Assembly: GCF_042677005.1 (NCBI RefSeq)
Contig: NZ_JBHTIF010000001.1
Coordinates: 2,232,001 to 2,296,000, forward strand
Direction of reading: 5' to 3'
Source of the DNA: Lysobacter_I brunescens
Lineage (GTDB): Bacteria; Pseudomonadota; Gammaproteobacteria; Xanthomonadales; Xanthomonadaceae
DNA length: 64,000 bases
The position numbers and the translations under genes are program-made. This document shows positions 17,409 to 25,540 of the stretch, piece after piece (the first letter of the stretch is position 1; every line of letters starts with the position of its first letter). The notes under the pieces were generated by a model. That model made no database searches and was not told the origin of the DNA. It worked only from the letters and a program-made list of their open reading frames with translations.

Positions 17409-17576
17409 TTACTTTTCGATCATGAAGCAATGACCGGAGAGGTTGCAGCTGCCCGCGCAGTGGCGGAGGCAATCCAGGTAGGCCTTGAGGTCCGCAGCGG
17501 AGGCAAGGAACGGCATCGTCATGCCGAGGATCAGGGCGGTGGCGGCGAGCAGGCGGGTGGTCTTCGAACGCGTCAT
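17409..17576 (-). CDS. Small secreted four-cysteine peptide (55 aa)
   Basis: This gene is too short for usual ORF cut-offs. The ATG at 17574-17576 is preceded by AAGGA at 9-nt spacing. Residues 1-27 form a classical signal peptide (positively charged start, hydrophobic core, ASAAD cleavage region). The mature part is about 28 residues with four Cys spaced C-x3-C-x3-C-x5-C (DCLRHCAGSCNLSGHC) and ends FMIEK. It may form two disulfides. It probably shares a transcript with the glutaredoxin-like gene downstream. A bacteriocin-like, signalling or metal-binding role are all possible; none is shown. Confidence 0.65.
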   Translation of the reverse strand: MTRSKTTRLLAATALILGMTMPFLASAADLKAYLDCLRHCAGSCNLSGHCFMIEK

Positions 17577-17955
17577 GTCGGATCCTTCTGGAGCGTGTTG
17601 GACGAAAGGAACAGGTTGGGTTCGCGACGTGCCGTGGACGCCTGGCCCCCGGCGCGCCGCACCTTCTTCAGCGGGACATGCGTGAAAAGAGGATCACACC
17701 CGATGTCGCCCGCATCGCCGGTCCGTGGTCCGGGGCGGGCAGCGCTGCGCGGCATGCGGGGGAGGGGCAGCAGGCGCTGCCCGAACTCGACGGCGTGCGC
17801 CGCGATGGTGCGCTGATCCGGTCGACAGCGAGGGCTGCGGGATCAAGGCGCTTGCCGTCGGCGATCCCTGCTGCAGGGGCGCGATCGTCGAGGGCGCGGC
17901 GGCGGATGGCTTCATGCATACTGCGGTATCGCCCCTGTCCGGGAACGCTCGTCGC
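17577..17955. other. Intergenic region, nothing recognised
   Basis: This is 379 bp between divergent genes with no supported ORF. If the hydrolase starts at 17914 instead of 17956, its first 14 codons would come from here. Confidence 0.4.
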
Positions 17956-19128
17956 ATGATCGATCCGCGCTCGCTGCGATTGTCCGACCTGCATGGTCTT
18001 GCGCGGCTGGGCGTGGATGCGACGTCCGGCCTGGCCGATGTGGTCGAGGCGATGCATGCCGCCATCGCGCGCCCCGACCTGGGCCTGCGCGATGCAGCCG
18101 CAACGCACACCGCCGGAATCACCGGACTGGTCTATCGCAGCATCCGTGGCGTGACCCGCCTGACCGGTGCCGGGCTGGATGCCGTGTTGTCCCGGCAGGA
18201 TCTTGAATACGAACGTACGTCGGCAGAACGCGAGGCGGTCATCGCCGCGTTGAATGGCGTGCTGGGCGATCACCTCGCGGCCACGGCCAACCCGCTCGCC
18301 ATTCCCATGCGCCTGCACCATGCGGGACAGCCGCCGGCGCTGGACACGGCGGCGCTGTCGCAGGCGTGCCCGGCGGCCAGCGGCAAGCTGCTCGTGCTCG
18401 TGCATGGGCTGTGCATGAACGATCTGCAGTGGACGCGCGGTGGTCACGACCACGGTGCGATGCTGGGCGAGGCGCTGGGCTGCACGCCGCTGTACCTGCA
18501 TTACAACACCGGCCTGTCGATCGTGGACAACGGGCTGCGCTTCGACGCGTTGCTGGAGGCGCTGCACGCCGCGTGGCCCGTGCCGATCGACGACATCACG
18601 CTGATCGGCCACAGCATGGGCGGACTGGTGGCGCGCAGTGCCTGCCAGCATGCCGCGCGCCTGCAGCGGCGCTGGCTGGGTGCGTTGCGGCATCTGGTGT
18701 GCATGGGTTCGCCGCATCATGGCGCGCCGCTGGAACGCGGCGGACGCTGGATTGATGTCCTGCTCGGCGCGACGCCGTTCGCTTCACCACTCGCACGCGT
18801 GGGGCAATTGCGCAGCGCCGGCATCACCGATCTGCGTCACGGCATCGCATGGACACCAGGCGAGCAGGCGGCACCTTTGCCGCGCGGCGTGCGCTGCTAC
18901 GCCATGGCGGCCACCACGGCCAGCCGACGCAGCGCGCTGCATGATCGCTGGATCGGCGATGGCCTGGTGCCGGTCGCCAGTGCGCTCGGCCATCATCCGG
19001 ACCCGGCGCGCGCCATCGGATTCGCGAAACGACGGCAGTGGATCGGGTATGGCATGCACCATCTCGATCTGCTCGACCATCCCGATGTCGCGGACCGGCT
19101 GCTGCGCTGGCTGCGGGCGGAGACCTGA
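17956..19128 (+). CDS. Alpha/beta hydrolase, PGAP1/lipase-like
   Basis: The product has 390 residues. A helical N-terminal region (about 1-140) precedes an alpha/beta hydrolase core beginning LLVLVHGLCMNDLQW (oxyanion HG). The nucleophile elbow is GHSMGG with the Ser before strand LVARSACQHA. There is a VCMGSPHHGAPLER segment typical of PGAP1-like and triacylglycerol lipase-like enzymes, and a C-terminal HHLDLLDHPDV that likely supplies the catalytic His. No signal peptide was seen. The substrate is unknown; lipids or other esters are likely. The start is uncertain between 17956 and 17914. Confidence 0.85.
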   Translation: MIDPRSLRLSDLHGLARLGVDATSGLADVVEAMHAAIARPDLGLRDAAATHTAGITGLVYRSIRGVTRLTGAGLDAVLSRQDLEYERTSAEREAVIAALNGVLGDHLAATANPLAIPMRLHHAGQPPALDTAALSQACPAASGKLLVLVHGLCMNDLQWTRGGHDHGAMLGEALGCTPLYLHYNTGLSIVDNGLRFDALLEALHAAWPVPIDDITLIGHSMGGLVARSACQHAARLQRRWLGALRHLVCMGSPHHGAPLERGGRWIDVLLGATPFASPLARVGQLRSAGITDLRHGIAWTPGEQAAPLPRGVRCYAMAATTASRRSALHDRWIGDGLVPVASALGHHPDPARAIGFAKRRQWIGYGMHHLDLLDHPDVADRLLRWLRAET

Positions 19129-19164
19129 TCGCAGCGCGACGAACGTCGTGCAGCGCTTGTCTAC

Positions 19165-19770
19165 TCAGGGATGCGACCGCTGGTCCAGCGCGTGGTGGAT
19201 CAGCACCACGCATTGCGATGCGAACAGCATGGTCGGCCCCAGCGAGATCTTCTTCGCACCCATGCGTTCCAAACCGGGGATGACCTTCTTCGGCATCGGG
19301 ATGTGGTCGGTGAGCAGGAAGCAGGGTTTGTCGGCGAACACCTGCTCGCCGATCGGCGTGCCCTTGCGATCCATCAGGAACAGCTGGTGATCATCCTGCG
19401 CCAGCGTCTGCACCAGCCGCTCGAAGCTCAGCGTCTGCACGGTCACGCCCGATTCCACCGGTCGCGTCTCTTCCTTGGCCATGCCGCGAGACACATCCAG
19501 CGCCTTGGCCACCTTGGTGAGCAGAGAGCGCTCGTCGAAGCCGCCGATCTCGTGCATCGCATTGATGTCGAAGCGGATCGTGCGCGAGAAATCCCGCGTG
19601 CTTTCCAGCACCAGGTAGACGACGACGTCGGGACGATGCGACTGCGCGACGAACAGCGCGTTCATCAGCGTGTGCGCCAGGATCTCGGTATGCGCGTCGC
19701 CGCCCACCGAGGCCCACAGCGCCTGGCTGTCGGTCGGCGCCGCGCGCGCCCTGAGTACGAAAGTCCGCAT
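19165..19770 (-). CDS. TrmY-family RNA methyltransferase homologue
   Basis: The product has 201 residues. It begins MRTFVLRARAAPTDSQ and contains GGDAHTEILAHTLMNALF, a TIRFD segment, and the C-terminal SPOUT region MPKKVIPGLERMGAKKISLG with the knotted SAM-binding pattern. In archaea TrmY methylates pseudouridine 54 of tRNA; bacterial homologues are annotated as putative pseudouridine methyltransferases with unproven targets. The ATG at 19770 is the family start. It is on the same strand as the SPFH operon upstream, 100 bp away; co-transcription is possible but not shown. Confidence 0.85.
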   Translation of the reverse strand: MRTFVLRARAAPTDSQALWASVGGDAHTEILAHTLMNALFVAQSHRPDVVVYLVLESTRDFSRTIRFDINAMHEIGGFDERSLLTKVAKALDVSRGMAKEETRPVESGVTVQTLSFERLVQTLAQDDHQLFLMDRKGTPIGEQVFADKPCFLLTDHIPMPKKVIPGLERMGAKKISLGPTMLFASQCVVLIHHALDQRSHP

Positions 19771-19870
19771 GTCCGTGGTGTCCGTTGCATGATCCCTCCG
19801 GCACCGAGCGTGCCGGGCGATCATTGTCGCGCGAATCGCGGCGGCGCGCCCGGCCTGTGCCGGGCCGGCG

Positions 19871-20131
19871 TCAGGACGAATCGCCCCCGACCCGGCGCAC
19901 GCGCTCGCGGTAGTCCGAGACGTTGTCGCCTTCGATGCGCGTGCGCTGCGTACCTTTGACCTCGTCGACCTTCTGGTCGTGGCCGGTGACCGGTTTTGCG
20001 TCGACCTTGGTCTCGCGTTCGAATGCATGCGATTTGTCGGTGTTGCGGTAGTACCGGTACAGCGCCCAGTACAGCGCGGTCGCGCCGGCCGGGCCGGACA
20101 GCAACAGCCAGAGTCCGCCGTCGTCGCTCAT
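19871..20131 (-). CDS. Small membrane protein of the SPFH operon
   Basis: The product has 86 residues: one N-terminal membrane segment (about 7-27, GLWLLLSGPAGATALYWALY) and a charged cytoplasmic tail. The ATG overlaps the stop of the zinc-ribbon gene by 4 bp, so it is translationally coupled. Position and topology match the small membrane partner of the Bacillus YdjGHI set, though sequence similarity could not be tested. It is the third gene of the operon. Confidence 0.75.
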   Translation of the reverse strand: MSDDGGLWLLLSGPAGATALYWALYRYYRNTDKSHAFERETKVDAKPVTGHDQKVDEVKGTQRTRIEGDNVSDYRERVRRVGGDSS

Positions 20132-21444
20132 GAGGAACCTGCCAGGATCGCGATCGCGATGCTTTCGATGATGGTGCCGGTGGTCAGCGCGGCCAGCAGC
20201 AGCTTCCATTGCTGCACGGGCACGCTGCCCATGGTTTCGCCGGTGCGGCCGTTCACCGCGATGTAGTGCAGCATGCCGCCGTTGGCGCCGGGCTGGTGGT
20301 AGGAATACAGCCAGACCGGCAGGTACATCGACACCCAGCGCGTGCCGTGGACATCGAGGCTTTCCTGCTCCCAGCGTACGCCGCGATCGTAGCGCCGCAC
20401 GGAGGCGTGCACCTGCGCGCGGGCGATCGACAGCAGCTGGTCTTCCAGTCTGGGCTGGAGCTGCGCGACGTTGCTGTTGCGCTTCTCCGAGGTGAAGCCC
20501 GACAGGTAGGACGCATTCCACTTCACCGCGTTCTTGGTGTCGAACGGCAGGATCGTGTTGATGATGTTGTTGGTGTTGACCCGGGTGTCGAGGTTGCCGC
20601 GTTCGGTGGAGGATTCCAGCGGCAGGTCGTCGACGGTGAAGTCCACCTGGCGTTCGACCTCGTAGATGTCGGCGTCGTAGTAGGTCTTCTTGTTGTTGTC
20701 GGTGCCGCGCGTGTACTCGCGGGTCTTGATTTCGCCATGGCCGGCGACACTGGCGCTGGCGTTGCCGTCGACGATCATGTACGGCAGGTACACGCCGACG
20801 ACGTTCTCGGGCGTGAACTGTTCCTTGAATTCCTTCAGCGCGAACAAGCGGCGCTTGTCGACGAACTGGCGGATGCGCGCGACCGCATCGTCCTTCTTGA
20901 TGCGGAAGGGCAGCACCGCATCGGGCACCGCGCCGTTGGGCACCTGTTCGTTCACGCCGAAGACGTGGCGGCACCAGTGGCAGCGCGCGGTCATCGCGCT
21001 TTCGGTGTTGACCGTGACCTCGGCGCCGCAGCCGCTGCACTTGAAGCTCATCAGCACGGCGGCGTCGGCGGCGATGTCGCGCGCGCCGGAGGCGACGACC
21101 GTCCCCCTGAGCTGGTCGATGCCTTCGCCGAAGCCGAACAGTTCCTCGACCCGTTCGCCCACCCATTCGTGGCGACAGTAGAGGCAGACCAGCATTTCCG
21201 TGCCCGGCTTGTGGCGGATGTCGGTCGCGCCGCACTTCGGGCAGCGGTTCATGCCGTCGGCGAGTTCGGGCGACGCGGTGTCGATGGCGACCGGATCGGG
21301 CGCTTCGAGTTCCTCGCGGATCGCGTCGGGCAGCTTCGAGGTGTCGATCGGATGCGTGCCGGGCATGGGCGGGACGTCCCGGGGCGAACCCGGGCCGTCC
21401 ACGGTCCTCGGCGGCAGCGGTGGCGGCAGCTTCTGGTCGGACAT
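20128..21444 (-). CDS. Zinc-ribbon membrane protein, YdjG-like
   Basis: The product has 438 residues. A Pro-rich N-terminus precedes two zinc ribbons (CPKCGATD/CLYCRHEW at about 68-90 and CSGCGAE/CHWCRHVF at about 135-160). A beta-rich domain follows (about 185-405), and a C-terminal membrane helix (about 413-436). It is the second gene of a three-gene operon with an SPFH protein upstream and a small membrane protein downstream. In Bacillus subtilis, ydjGHI are co-transcribed with pspA and take part in bringing PspA to the membrane under stress. A similar envelope role is inferred here, but no pspA is in view. Confidence 0.85.
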   Translation of the reverse strand: MSDQKLPPPLPPRTVDGPGSPRDVPPMPGTHPIDTSKLPDAIREELEAPDPVAIDTASPELADGMNRCPKCGATDIRHKPGTEMLVCLYCRHEWVGERVEELFGFGEGIDQLRGTVVASGARDIAADAAVLMSFKCSGCGAEVTVNTESAMTARCHWCRHVFGVNEQVPNGAVPDAVLPFRIKKDDAVARIRQFVDKRRLFALKEFKEQFTPENVVGVYLPYMIVDGNASASVAGHGEIKTREYTRGTDNNKKTYYDADIYEVERQVDFTVDDLPLESSTERGNLDTRVNTNNIINTILPFDTKNAVKWNASYLSGFTSEKRNSNVAQLQPRLEDQLLSIARAQVHASVRRYDRGVRWEQESLDVHGTRWVSMYLPVWLYSYHQPGANGGMLHYIAVNGRTGETMGSVPVQQWKLLLAALTTGTIIESIAIAILAGSS

Positions 21445-21462
21445 GGTCGGCGGGCCCGGGGC

Positions 21463-22611
21463 TTACAGGCCCAGCGCCTTGGCCTTCAGCGCGTCGTAGT
21501 CTTCCTGCGTGATCAGGCCGAGGTCGAGCATCTCCTTGGCCTTCTTCAGCTTGGCGACCGGATCGTCGGCCGCAGGCGCGGGCGGCGCCACCGGCTGCTG
21601 CAGGCCACCGACACCCATCATCCCGGTCGCCATGCCGATGCCCATCAGGCCTGCGGCACCGCCGTTCTCGCCGGCGGACTGGATGCCCTGCGCGACGCTG
21701 GCCTGCAGGTTCGAGTTGCCGCGCGCGCCGGACAGCGCGTCCGCGCGCTGCACGGTCTTGAGCAGTTCGCGGGTGTTGGCGTCGTATTCGATCGAAACGA
21801 TGGTGGTCTTGACGATCGCCAGGCCGCGATCGGACCGCCACTGGTAGGCCTGCTCTACCGCGTCGGACAGGCTCTTGGCGAAGCCGACCGAGTCCTGCTG
21901 GATCTTGGTGATGCGGTTGCCCTTGCTCGGATCGTTCGTGTACAGGCTGAACGCCGGGGCGAGCGAGCCGACCACTTCGTTGAACAACTGGCTGGCGGCG
22001 GCGTTGTCGAGGTCGGTGAAATCGAACACGGCGCCCGGGCGCAGGTACGTGGCCGGCACGAAGTTCTTCACGAACAGGATCGGGTCGACGATCTTCAGCG
22101 TGTACGAGCCGCGCGTGACCGCGCCGACCTGGGTGTTGAGGAAGCCGTCGTCCCAGTAGATTTCGGACTGCGTGCCGAAGCGGTTGTCCGGCAGCTCCTT
22201 CAGCGAGACGAAGAAGGCCGCCTGCTGCGAGCCCGGCTGGCCGCCGAACTTGAAGCGCTCCCAGCTCTGCATGATCAGCGGGCTGACGATGCCGTCGCCG
22301 GCGAAGATCGACTGCGAGTTGATGTCGTCCGAGCGCCACTCGTAGCCGCCGGCCTCGGCGACGAAACCGGTGATCTTGCCGTCCTGGAACAGCAGCAGGC
22401 CGTAGCCCTCGGGCACGACGATCTTCGAGCCGTTGCTGATGATGTTGGAGGAGCCACTGGTGTTGGACCCGCGCCCGGCGTTGGTGCCCTGCGGCACCGC
22501 CGCGAACAGCGCCGCCGTCGAGGGCAGGCCGGCCGGCACCGTGTAGAAGTCCTTCCACTGGTCCGCGAGCATGCCGCCGACCGCACCCGTCACCGCCTTG
22601 ATCAGACCCAT
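21463..22611 (-). CDS. SPFH-domain protein with C-terminal SHOCT, YdjI-like
   Basis: The product has 382 residues. It has a virion-core/YdjI-type SPFH domain (about 60-290: KIVVPEGYGLLLFQDGKI, then a long QSVGFAKSLSDA-type helix region). A Gly/Met-rich linker (GLMGIGMATGMMGVGG) follows, and a SHOCT module at the end (DPVAKLKKAKEMLDLGLITQ). SPFH proteins form membrane microdomain scaffolds; SHOCT modules mediate oligomerisation. It is the first gene of the operon, followed after 18 bp by the zinc-ribbon gene. The ATG at 22611 gives the family N-terminus MGLIKAVTG. Confidence 0.9.
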   Translation of the reverse strand: MGLIKAVTGAVGGMLADQWKDFYTVPAGLPSTAALFAAVPQGTNAGRGSNTSGSSNIISNGSKIVVPEGYGLLLFQDGKITGFVAEAGGYEWRSDDINSQSIFAGDGIVSPLIMQSWERFKFGGQPGSQQAAFFVSLKELPDNRFGTQSEIYWDDGFLNTQVGAVTRGSYTLKIVDPILFVKNFVPATYLRPGAVFDFTDLDNAAASQLFNEVVGSLAPAFSLYTNDPSKGNRITKIQQDSVGFAKSLSDAVEQAYQWRSDRGLAIVKTTIVSIEYDANTRELLKTVQRADALSGARGNSNLQASVAQGIQSAGENGGAAGLMGIGMATGMMGVGGLQQPVAPPAPAADDPVAKLKKAKEMLDLGLITQEDYDALKAKALGL

Positions 22612-22784
22612 CGTCGTTCTCCGAGATTCCCGGCCGGGCGCGATGCCCTGCCATGCCGAGGACTATAACGGCTGGAACGGTGCATTCGGGACAGGCGGGC
22701 GCGGGGTGTGTCGCAAGTCAGGGTGACGGGTGGGCCAGTGGCATGACCGGGAAGCGCATGGCCGTACCGCAGCGGCCGCGTTGC

Positions 22785-22790
22785 TATCAT
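22785..22790 (+). promoter_or_regulatory. Candidate -10 box of the DUF6164 gene
   Basis: TATCAT lies seven bases before the ATG at 22797, which would leave a nearly leaderless transcript. No clear -35 was seen. Confidence 0.3.
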
Positions 22791-22796
22791 CGCCGG

Positions 22797-23162
22797 ATGG
22801 CCAAGCTCCTCCTCAATCTGCGCAACGTGCCCGACGACGAAGCCGACGACGTGCGCGCCTTCCTCGACGAACACGGCATCGCCTGGTACGAAACCGCGCA
22901 GGGGTTCTGGAACATCTCGCTGGCCGGGATATGGATCCGCGAGGACGGGGATGTCCCGGAAGCCAAGCGCCTGATGGCCGAGTACCAGGCGCAGCGCGGC
23001 GCACGGGTCCGCGCGGAGAACGAGGCTGCACGGCGCGAGGGCACGGCGGAGACCTTCTGGATGGTGCTGCGAACACAACCGCTCCGCGTGCTGCTGGCCG
23101 TGCTCGGCATCCTGTTCGCGCTGGCGCTGGTGATCCTGCCGGTGGTGCTGATCAGTCGATAG
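22797..23162 (+). CDS. DUF6164 family membrane protein
   Basis: The product has 121 residues. The N-terminal globular part (MAKLLLNLRNVPDDEADDVR...) resembles a small alpha/beta signal-transducing-protein-like fold, with a WNISLAGIWIRE strand. A charged helix follows, and then one C-terminal membrane segment (about 97-119). Function is unknown; the family is common in Gammaproteobacteria. It is a single gene, convergent with the BLUF gene. The ATG is set by the conserved N-terminus. Confidence 0.85.
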   Translation: MAKLLLNLRNVPDDEADDVRAFLDEHGIAWYETAQGFWNISLAGIWIREDGDVPEAKRLMAEYQAQRGARVRAENEAARREGTAETFWMVLRTQPLRVLLAVLGILFALALVILPVVLISR

Positions 23163-23195
23163 CCAGGCGCGAGCGGAACGCGACCAAGTGCAGGC

Positions 23196-23783
23196 TTAGC
23201 CGAAGGCGCGCATCGCCACGACGCCGGCGACGATTACCGCGACTGCGCCGATGCCTGCCCAGACCCAGCGTGATGCGCGTCCGGAGGTTGCGGGCGCCGA
23301 AGCTGCAGCCACGGGTTGCGGCGTGGCGGCCGGGGGCGCGGCGGGCGACTCGATGTCGCTGCCGCGGGTCAGCATGTCCAGCACTCGCGCCACGGTGTCC
23401 GCGTCGAAGCGGTAGGGGTCGAAGGCCTGCTGGCCGATATCGTGGAGCAGGGCTTTCATCTCCGCGTCCAGCGGCACGTACTTCATGGTCCAGGCCGAGA
23501 AGCGGGTGCGGTCGATGCTGCGCCTGGACAGCAGCTTGAGATCGGTGTGGCGGGGATCGCGAAGCAGCGCCGCATACAGACGGTCCACATCGGCGGCGCG
23601 GCCTTCCAGGCACTGGAAGAAGCAGCCGTCGCCGAAATAGAGCGCACCGACCAGGCCGCGTCGTGCGTTGTTGACCCGCGACTGGGCCAGGATGCGCGCG
23701 ACGCTGGGTTCGATGCCGAGCTCGGCGGGCATCGTCGTGAAGGTCGAGCGGCTGACGTAAACGATCTGGACCAGGTCCGACAC
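23196..23783 (-). CDS. Membrane-anchored BLUF photoreceptor
   Basis: The product has 195 residues. The BLUF domain (1-95) binds FAD and senses blue light. It shows the flavin-contact Tyr in QIVYVSRST, paired Asn in QSRVNNARRGLVGAL, the key Gln in GCFFQCLEG and Trp in FSAWTMKY. After an Ala/Pro linker, a single C-terminal membrane helix (WVWAGIGAVAVIVAGVVAM) ends the protein. No output enzyme is fused, so signalling must go through a partner. A GTG at 23781-23783 with GGGAGAA upstream is chosen; an ATG five codons earlier has no ribosome site. Confidence 0.9.
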   Translation of the reverse strand: MSDLVQIVYVSRSTFTTMPAELGIEPSVARILAQSRVNNARRGLVGALYFGDGCFFQCLEGRAADVDRLYAALLRDPRHTDLKLLSRRSIDRTRFSAWTMKYVPLDAEMKALLHDIGQQAFDPYRFDADTVARVLDMLTRGSDIESPAAPPAATPQPVAAASAPATSGRASRWVWAGIGAVAVIVAGVVAMRAFG

Positions 23784-23981
23784 GGTGTTCTCCCTCATGG
23801 ATGGATGTGCGCGTGTCCATGGCGCAGGGACCGGTCGGCCCCGCCTGCGTGCCACGCGCAGTGCATACGCGGGGGCGATGGCGGCGGATGCAGGATGCCG
23901 GGAGGAGAGGCCGGCGCGTTTGCCGACGTTGTCGCGAAGGATGGCCTGCGCCTGCACCGTCTTGCGCCGTGCCGCTGCGCT

Positions 23982-24461
23982 TCAGCCGTGCACGGCTTCC
24001 TCGATCTTCGCGATGTCGATCTTGCCCATGGTCATCATCGCCTCGAAGGCGCGCTTCGCAGCGACGCGGTCCGGGCTGGTGTAGGCGGCGGTGAGCACGC
24101 GCGGCGTGATCTGCCACGACAGGCCCCACTTGTCCCGGCACCAGCCGCAGGCGCTGGCTTCGCCGCCGTTGTCGATGATGGCGTGCCACAGGCGGTCGGT
24201 CTCGGCTTGGTCGTCGGTCGCGATCTGGAACGAGAAGGCCATCGTGTGCGGCACGCCGGGACCGCCGTTCATGCCGATGCAGGCAATGCCGAGCACGGTG
24301 AATTCGACGGTCAGCACATCGCCTTCCTTGCCGGCCGGGTAGTCGGCGGGTGCGCGGTGGATGGCCTTCACCTCGCTGTCCGGAAAGGTGGCGGCGTAGA
24401 ACGTGGCGGCATCGAGGGCGGTGCCGTCGTACCAGAGGCAGAGGGTGTTCTTCGGGATCAT
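23982..24461 (-). CDS. VOC/PhnB-like family protein
   Basis: The product has 159 residues. It matches the 3-dmu-9_3-mt (PhnB-like) branch of the glyoxalase superfamily: TLCLWYDGTALDAATFYAAT, FPDSEVKAI, EFTVLGIACIGMNGGP, then CGWCRDKWGLSWQITPRVL and a C-terminal AFEAMMTMGKIDIAKIEEA. Despite the name, these are not shown to methylate; the function is unclear. The ATG is preceded by AGGAGCCTCACC. Monocistronic or read after the divergent region of the RIO kinase. Confidence 0.9.
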   Translation of the reverse strand: MIPKNTLCLWYDGTALDAATFYAATFPDSEVKAIHRAPADYPAGKEGDVLTVEFTVLGIACIGMNGGPGVPHTMAFSFQIATDDQAETDRLWHAIIDNGGEASACGWCRDKWGLSWQITPRVLTAAYTSPDRVAAKRAFEAMMTMGKIDIAKIEEAVHG

Positions 24462-24587
24462 GGTGAGGCTCCTGGGTCGGGATCATGCGGACCGGGAGGT
24501 CCGCCTGCATGACATGACGGACGAGGAGGCCCCGGATCGACAGCCTCTGCGGTGCGTTCGGCTGCCCGCGTCCTCCGGTCGCCCGGT

Positions 24588-24593
24588 TAGAAT
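24588..24593 (+). promoter_or_regulatory. Candidate -10 box of the RIO kinase gene
   Basis: TAGAAT lies five bases upstream of the ATG at 24599, again suggesting a near-leaderless transcript. No clear -35 was seen. Confidence 0.3.
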
Positions 24594-24598
24594 GCCGC

Positions 24599-25456
24599 AT
24601 GAAAACCCCCGCTGCGCTGCAGGCGCTGATAGACGATGGCGTGATCGACGAGGTGCTGCGCCCGCTCAAGAGCGGCAAGGAAGCGGCGGTGTACGTGGTC
24701 CGTTCCGGCGACGACATCCGTTGTGCCAAGGTCTACAAGGACATGGCGCAGCGCAGTTTCCAGCAGCGCGTGCAGTACCAGGAAGGCCGCAAGGTGCGCG
24801 GCAGCCGCGAGGCGCGGGCGATCGGCAAAGCCACGAAATACGGGCGAAAGCAGCAGGAAACGGCGTGGAAGAACGCCGAAGTGGATGCGCTGTACCTGCT
24901 GCGCGATGCCGGCGTGCGCGTGCCCGAACCGTACGGTTACTACCACGGCGTGCTGGTGATGGCGCTGGTGACCGATGCCGACGGCTTCTCCGCGCCGAGG
25001 CTGGGCGAAGTGGCGCTGAGCCCGGAACAGGCCCGCGACTTCCACGCAGTCTTGATGCGCCAGGTCGTGCGCATGCTGTGCTGCGGGCTGATCCACGGCG
25101 ACCTGTCGGCCTACAACGTGCTGGTCGGGCCGGATGGTCCGATCGTGATCGATTTCCCGCAGGTGGTCAGCGCCGCCGGCAACAACGCGGCCCGGCAGAT
25201 GCTGCTGCGCGACGTGAACAACCTCACCGCCAGCCTCGGGCGCTGGGCGCCCGAACTGCTCGATACCTGGTTCGGCGAGGAGATGTGGGCCCTGTTCGAG
25301 GCCGGCGATCTGCGGCCGGACACCGTGCTGACCGGCGTGTTCGCGCATGACGAGCGCAGGGCCGATGTCGCGGGCGTCCGCGAGGCCATCGAGGAGGCGC
25401 GCCAGGAAGCCCTGATCCGCCAGCAGGGACGCGAAGCGGCGGCGCAGGATGACTGA
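24599..25456 (+). CDS. RIO1-like serine kinase
   Basis: The product has 285 residues. It shows the RIO kinase core: SGKEAAVYVVRSGDD (flexible P-loop), Lys in IRCAKVYKD, catalytic loop GLIHGDLSAYNVLV with Asp and Asn, and metal-binding Asp in IVIDFPQVV. A basic insert (REARAIGKATKYGRKQQETAW) is typical of the bacterial PA4780-like group. RIO kinases in eukaryotes and archaea mature the small ribosomal subunit; the bacterial role is unsettled. It is followed by the DUF1456 gene after 84 bp in the same direction. Confidence 0.92.
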   Translation: MKTPAALQALIDDGVIDEVLRPLKSGKEAAVYVVRSGDDIRCAKVYKDMAQRSFQQRVQYQEGRKVRGSREARAIGKATKYGRKQQETAWKNAEVDALYLLRDAGVRVPEPYGYYHGVLVMALVTDADGFSAPRLGEVALSPEQARDFHAVLMRQVVRMLCCGLIHGDLSAYNVLVGPDGPIVIDFPQVVSAAGNNAARQMLLRDVNNLTASLGRWAPELLDTWFGEEMWALFEAGDLRPDTVLTGVFAHDERRADVAGVREAIEEARQEALIRQQGREAAAQDD

Positions 25457-25540
25457 CGGTCGCGTGGGCGATCGCATCCACCGCCCGATCGCGGCTAAGC
25501 TGTCGCACCTGAAGTACGTCCGGCCGAGATCCGCCATCCC

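Noticed and set aside
17409..17576. Considered as a fragment of the glutaredoxin gene
   Set aside because: It has its own ribosome site, signal peptide and stop, and is in a separate frame, so it is kept as an independent gene.
20209..22668. 819-codon plus-strand frame opposite the SPFH operon
   Set aside because: It spans three genes with clear domains on the other strand and has a repetitive Val/Arg/Gly-rich product.
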